A stretch of DNA of 6,761 bases from contig JBLHKE010000433.1 in NCBI GenBank assembly GCA_047619485.1, positions 1 through 6,761 of the forward strand. The letters run 5' to 3'. The position numbers and the translations under genes are program-made. Below, one piece after another: positions 6,203 through 6,761 of this stretch. Positions within the stretch are counted from its first letter, which is position 1. The number at the start of each line of letters is the position of its first letter. The DNA is from JBLHKE01 sp047619485. GTDB lineage: Bacteria; Verrucomicrobiota; Verrucomicrobiia; Verrucomicrobiales; DEV007. The notes beneath the pieces were generated by a model that worked only from the letters and a program-made list of their open reading frames with translations, was not told the DNA's origin and searched no databases.

Positions 6203-6761
6203 GACTGGGCGGCGGCTCGGCCAGCGGCGGAAAAGGAGGTCGGAGAAATAGCCAAGCAGCGCGAGTAGCAAGCACCACGGCCACAGGCGCAAGAGTTCGA
6301 CGGCGGTGCTGCTGCCACCTGCCACCGGATCGAACCCGCTGCGTTCAGCCAGCTTCAGGTGGGTGCCGCCGGTAGCGGACGAGAGCAGTGACAGATCACT
6401 GGCGCGTGCAGGGTCGACATTGTTCTCTGGAGCCGCGGCCAGCCACGCTGGCGAGGCGACGTGGGCAAGACTGCCCGGCCAATCAACGGCGCCAGCGAGC
6501 AGGCGGATGGGCTTGTCGGAATCTTCCAACAGCGTCGAGGTGAACACATCGGGCGAGCGGCGCTCGAAGGCGAGCGGTTCGGGATCGCCCTCGTCGCGGA
6601 GGCGTTCGGCTTGCGGCAGGTAGCCACTAGCGGTGAGTCGTCTGGCGATCACGCGCGCGCTGTTCAGATCGCGCTCGATCGAGTATTTAAAGGGCTGGGG
6701 ATGTTCGCGAGAAGTGCGCGAGAGCGCACGCAGCAACCACTGTCCATAACCGTTCCACTCC
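6200..6761 (-). CDS. C-terminal 186 residues of a VWA / glutamine-amidotransferase-like membrane protein
   Basis: The frame is open from the right edge to TAA at 6202-6200, so the 5' end lies outside the window. A TTG at 6736 is only an internal leucine; the frame continues upstream as EWNGYGQW, and the true start is not here. Three features fit the tail of the VWA/glutamine-amidotransferase-like membrane proteins found beside MoxR and DUF58 genes. The aromatic WNGYGQW-LLRAL stretch matches where that family has a Trp/Tyr-rich segment after its amidotransferase-like domain. The LLSSATGGTHL motif (about 6359-6391) matches the 'LA..TGG' element before the last helix. The WPWCLLLALLGYFSDLLFRR end is a membrane helix closed by arginines. 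The VWA and amidotransferase-like domains themselves are not in the window, so the family assignment rests on the tail alone. In that family the amidotransferase-like fold usually lacks proven activity. The gene is cotranscribed with the TPR gene that follows. Confidence 0.75.
   Translation of the reverse strand, partial: EWNGYGQWLLRALSRTSREHPQPFKYSIERDLNSARVIARRLTASGYLPQAERLRDEGDPEPLAFERRSPDVFTSTLLEDSDKPIRLLAGAVDWPGSLAHVASPAWLAAAPENNVDPARASDLSLLSSATGGTHLKLAERSGFDPVAGGSSTAVELLRLWPWCLLLALLGYFSDLLFRRWPSRRPV
6230..6286 (-). other. C-terminal transmembrane helix of the upstream protein
   Basis: About 19 hydrophobic and aromatic residues (LWPWCLLLALLGYFSDLLF) are followed at once by RRW and then RR, and the protein ends a few residues later. 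The arginine-rich end suggests that the short tail stays in the cytoplasm (positive-inside rule), which would place the preceding domain in the periplasm. An aspartate sits inside the hydrophobic run, as is common in this family's last helix. Confidence 0.8.

Noticed and set aside
5950..6318. Minus-strand open frame of 122 codons spanning the end of the upstream gene and the start of the TPR gene
   Set aside because: It is the third frame over a stretch where one gene's transmembrane tail and the next gene's signal peptide are both plain; its product is Arg/Ser-rich and unlike any protein I recognise.
5965..6375. Plus-strand open frame of 136 codons across the gene junction
   Set aside because: The product is Arg/Ser/Ala-rich without hydrophobic core or known motif, and it lies antisense to two frames that read as sensible proteins. 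It is a shadow of GC-biased codons.
6663..6736. Possible start of the upstream gene at TTG 6736
   Set aside because: The frame continues open to the right edge with a sequence (EWNGYGQW) that fits the family, so the TTG is an internal leucine codon.

Overview
The window is almost entirely coding, and all of the coding I can support lies on the minus strand. It holds parts of two genes. The first is the last 186 codons of a membrane protein of the von Willebrand factor A (VWA) / glutamine-amidotransferase-like type (6200-6761; its 5' end lies outside the window). The second is one very long uninterrupted frame (6200 down to 1) that encodes at least 2066 residues of an exported tetratricopeptide-repeat (TPR) protein and runs off the left edge without a stop. 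I read this frame codon by codon from 6200 to 3 and found no in-frame stop. There is no intergenic space and no RNA gene, CRISPR array, mobile element, promoter or terminator that I can support.

Layout in the direction of transcription (right to left): 6761-6200 is the C-terminal part of the VWA/amidotransferase-like protein, with an 'SATGG' motif and a final transmembrane helix. At 6202-6198 the TAA stop and ATG start overlap by one base. Residues 1-30 of the large protein are a signal peptide (6200-6111). Residues 31 to about 1560 form a long helical-repeat solenoid, with its clearest TPR units at residues 86-151, 643-742, 870-971 and 1500-1535. A polar non-TPR segment (978-1014) interrupts it. 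Two Pro/Ser/Thr-rich linkers (1567-1623 and 1674-1725) flank a short helical hairpin. A final helical domain (1726 to at least 2066) contains a Ser/Thr/Tyr-rich insertion near the window edge.

The organism is probably a member of the Planctomycetota or Verrucomicrobiota. The reasons are the moderately GC-rich sequence with a preference for G or C in third positions, a giant exported TPR protein directly behind a VWA/amidotransferase-like membrane protein, and my memory that MoxR ATPase - DUF58 - VWA membrane protein - TPR clusters occur in these phyla. This is inference; no marker gene is present.

The likely joint role, also inferred, is an envelope complex. The membrane-anchored VWA-type protein and the exported TPR scaffold would be made in fixed order by translational coupling, in the manner of the Bat (aerotolerance) operons, which pair VWA membrane proteins with TPR proteins. 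The substrate and purpose cannot be read from the sequence.
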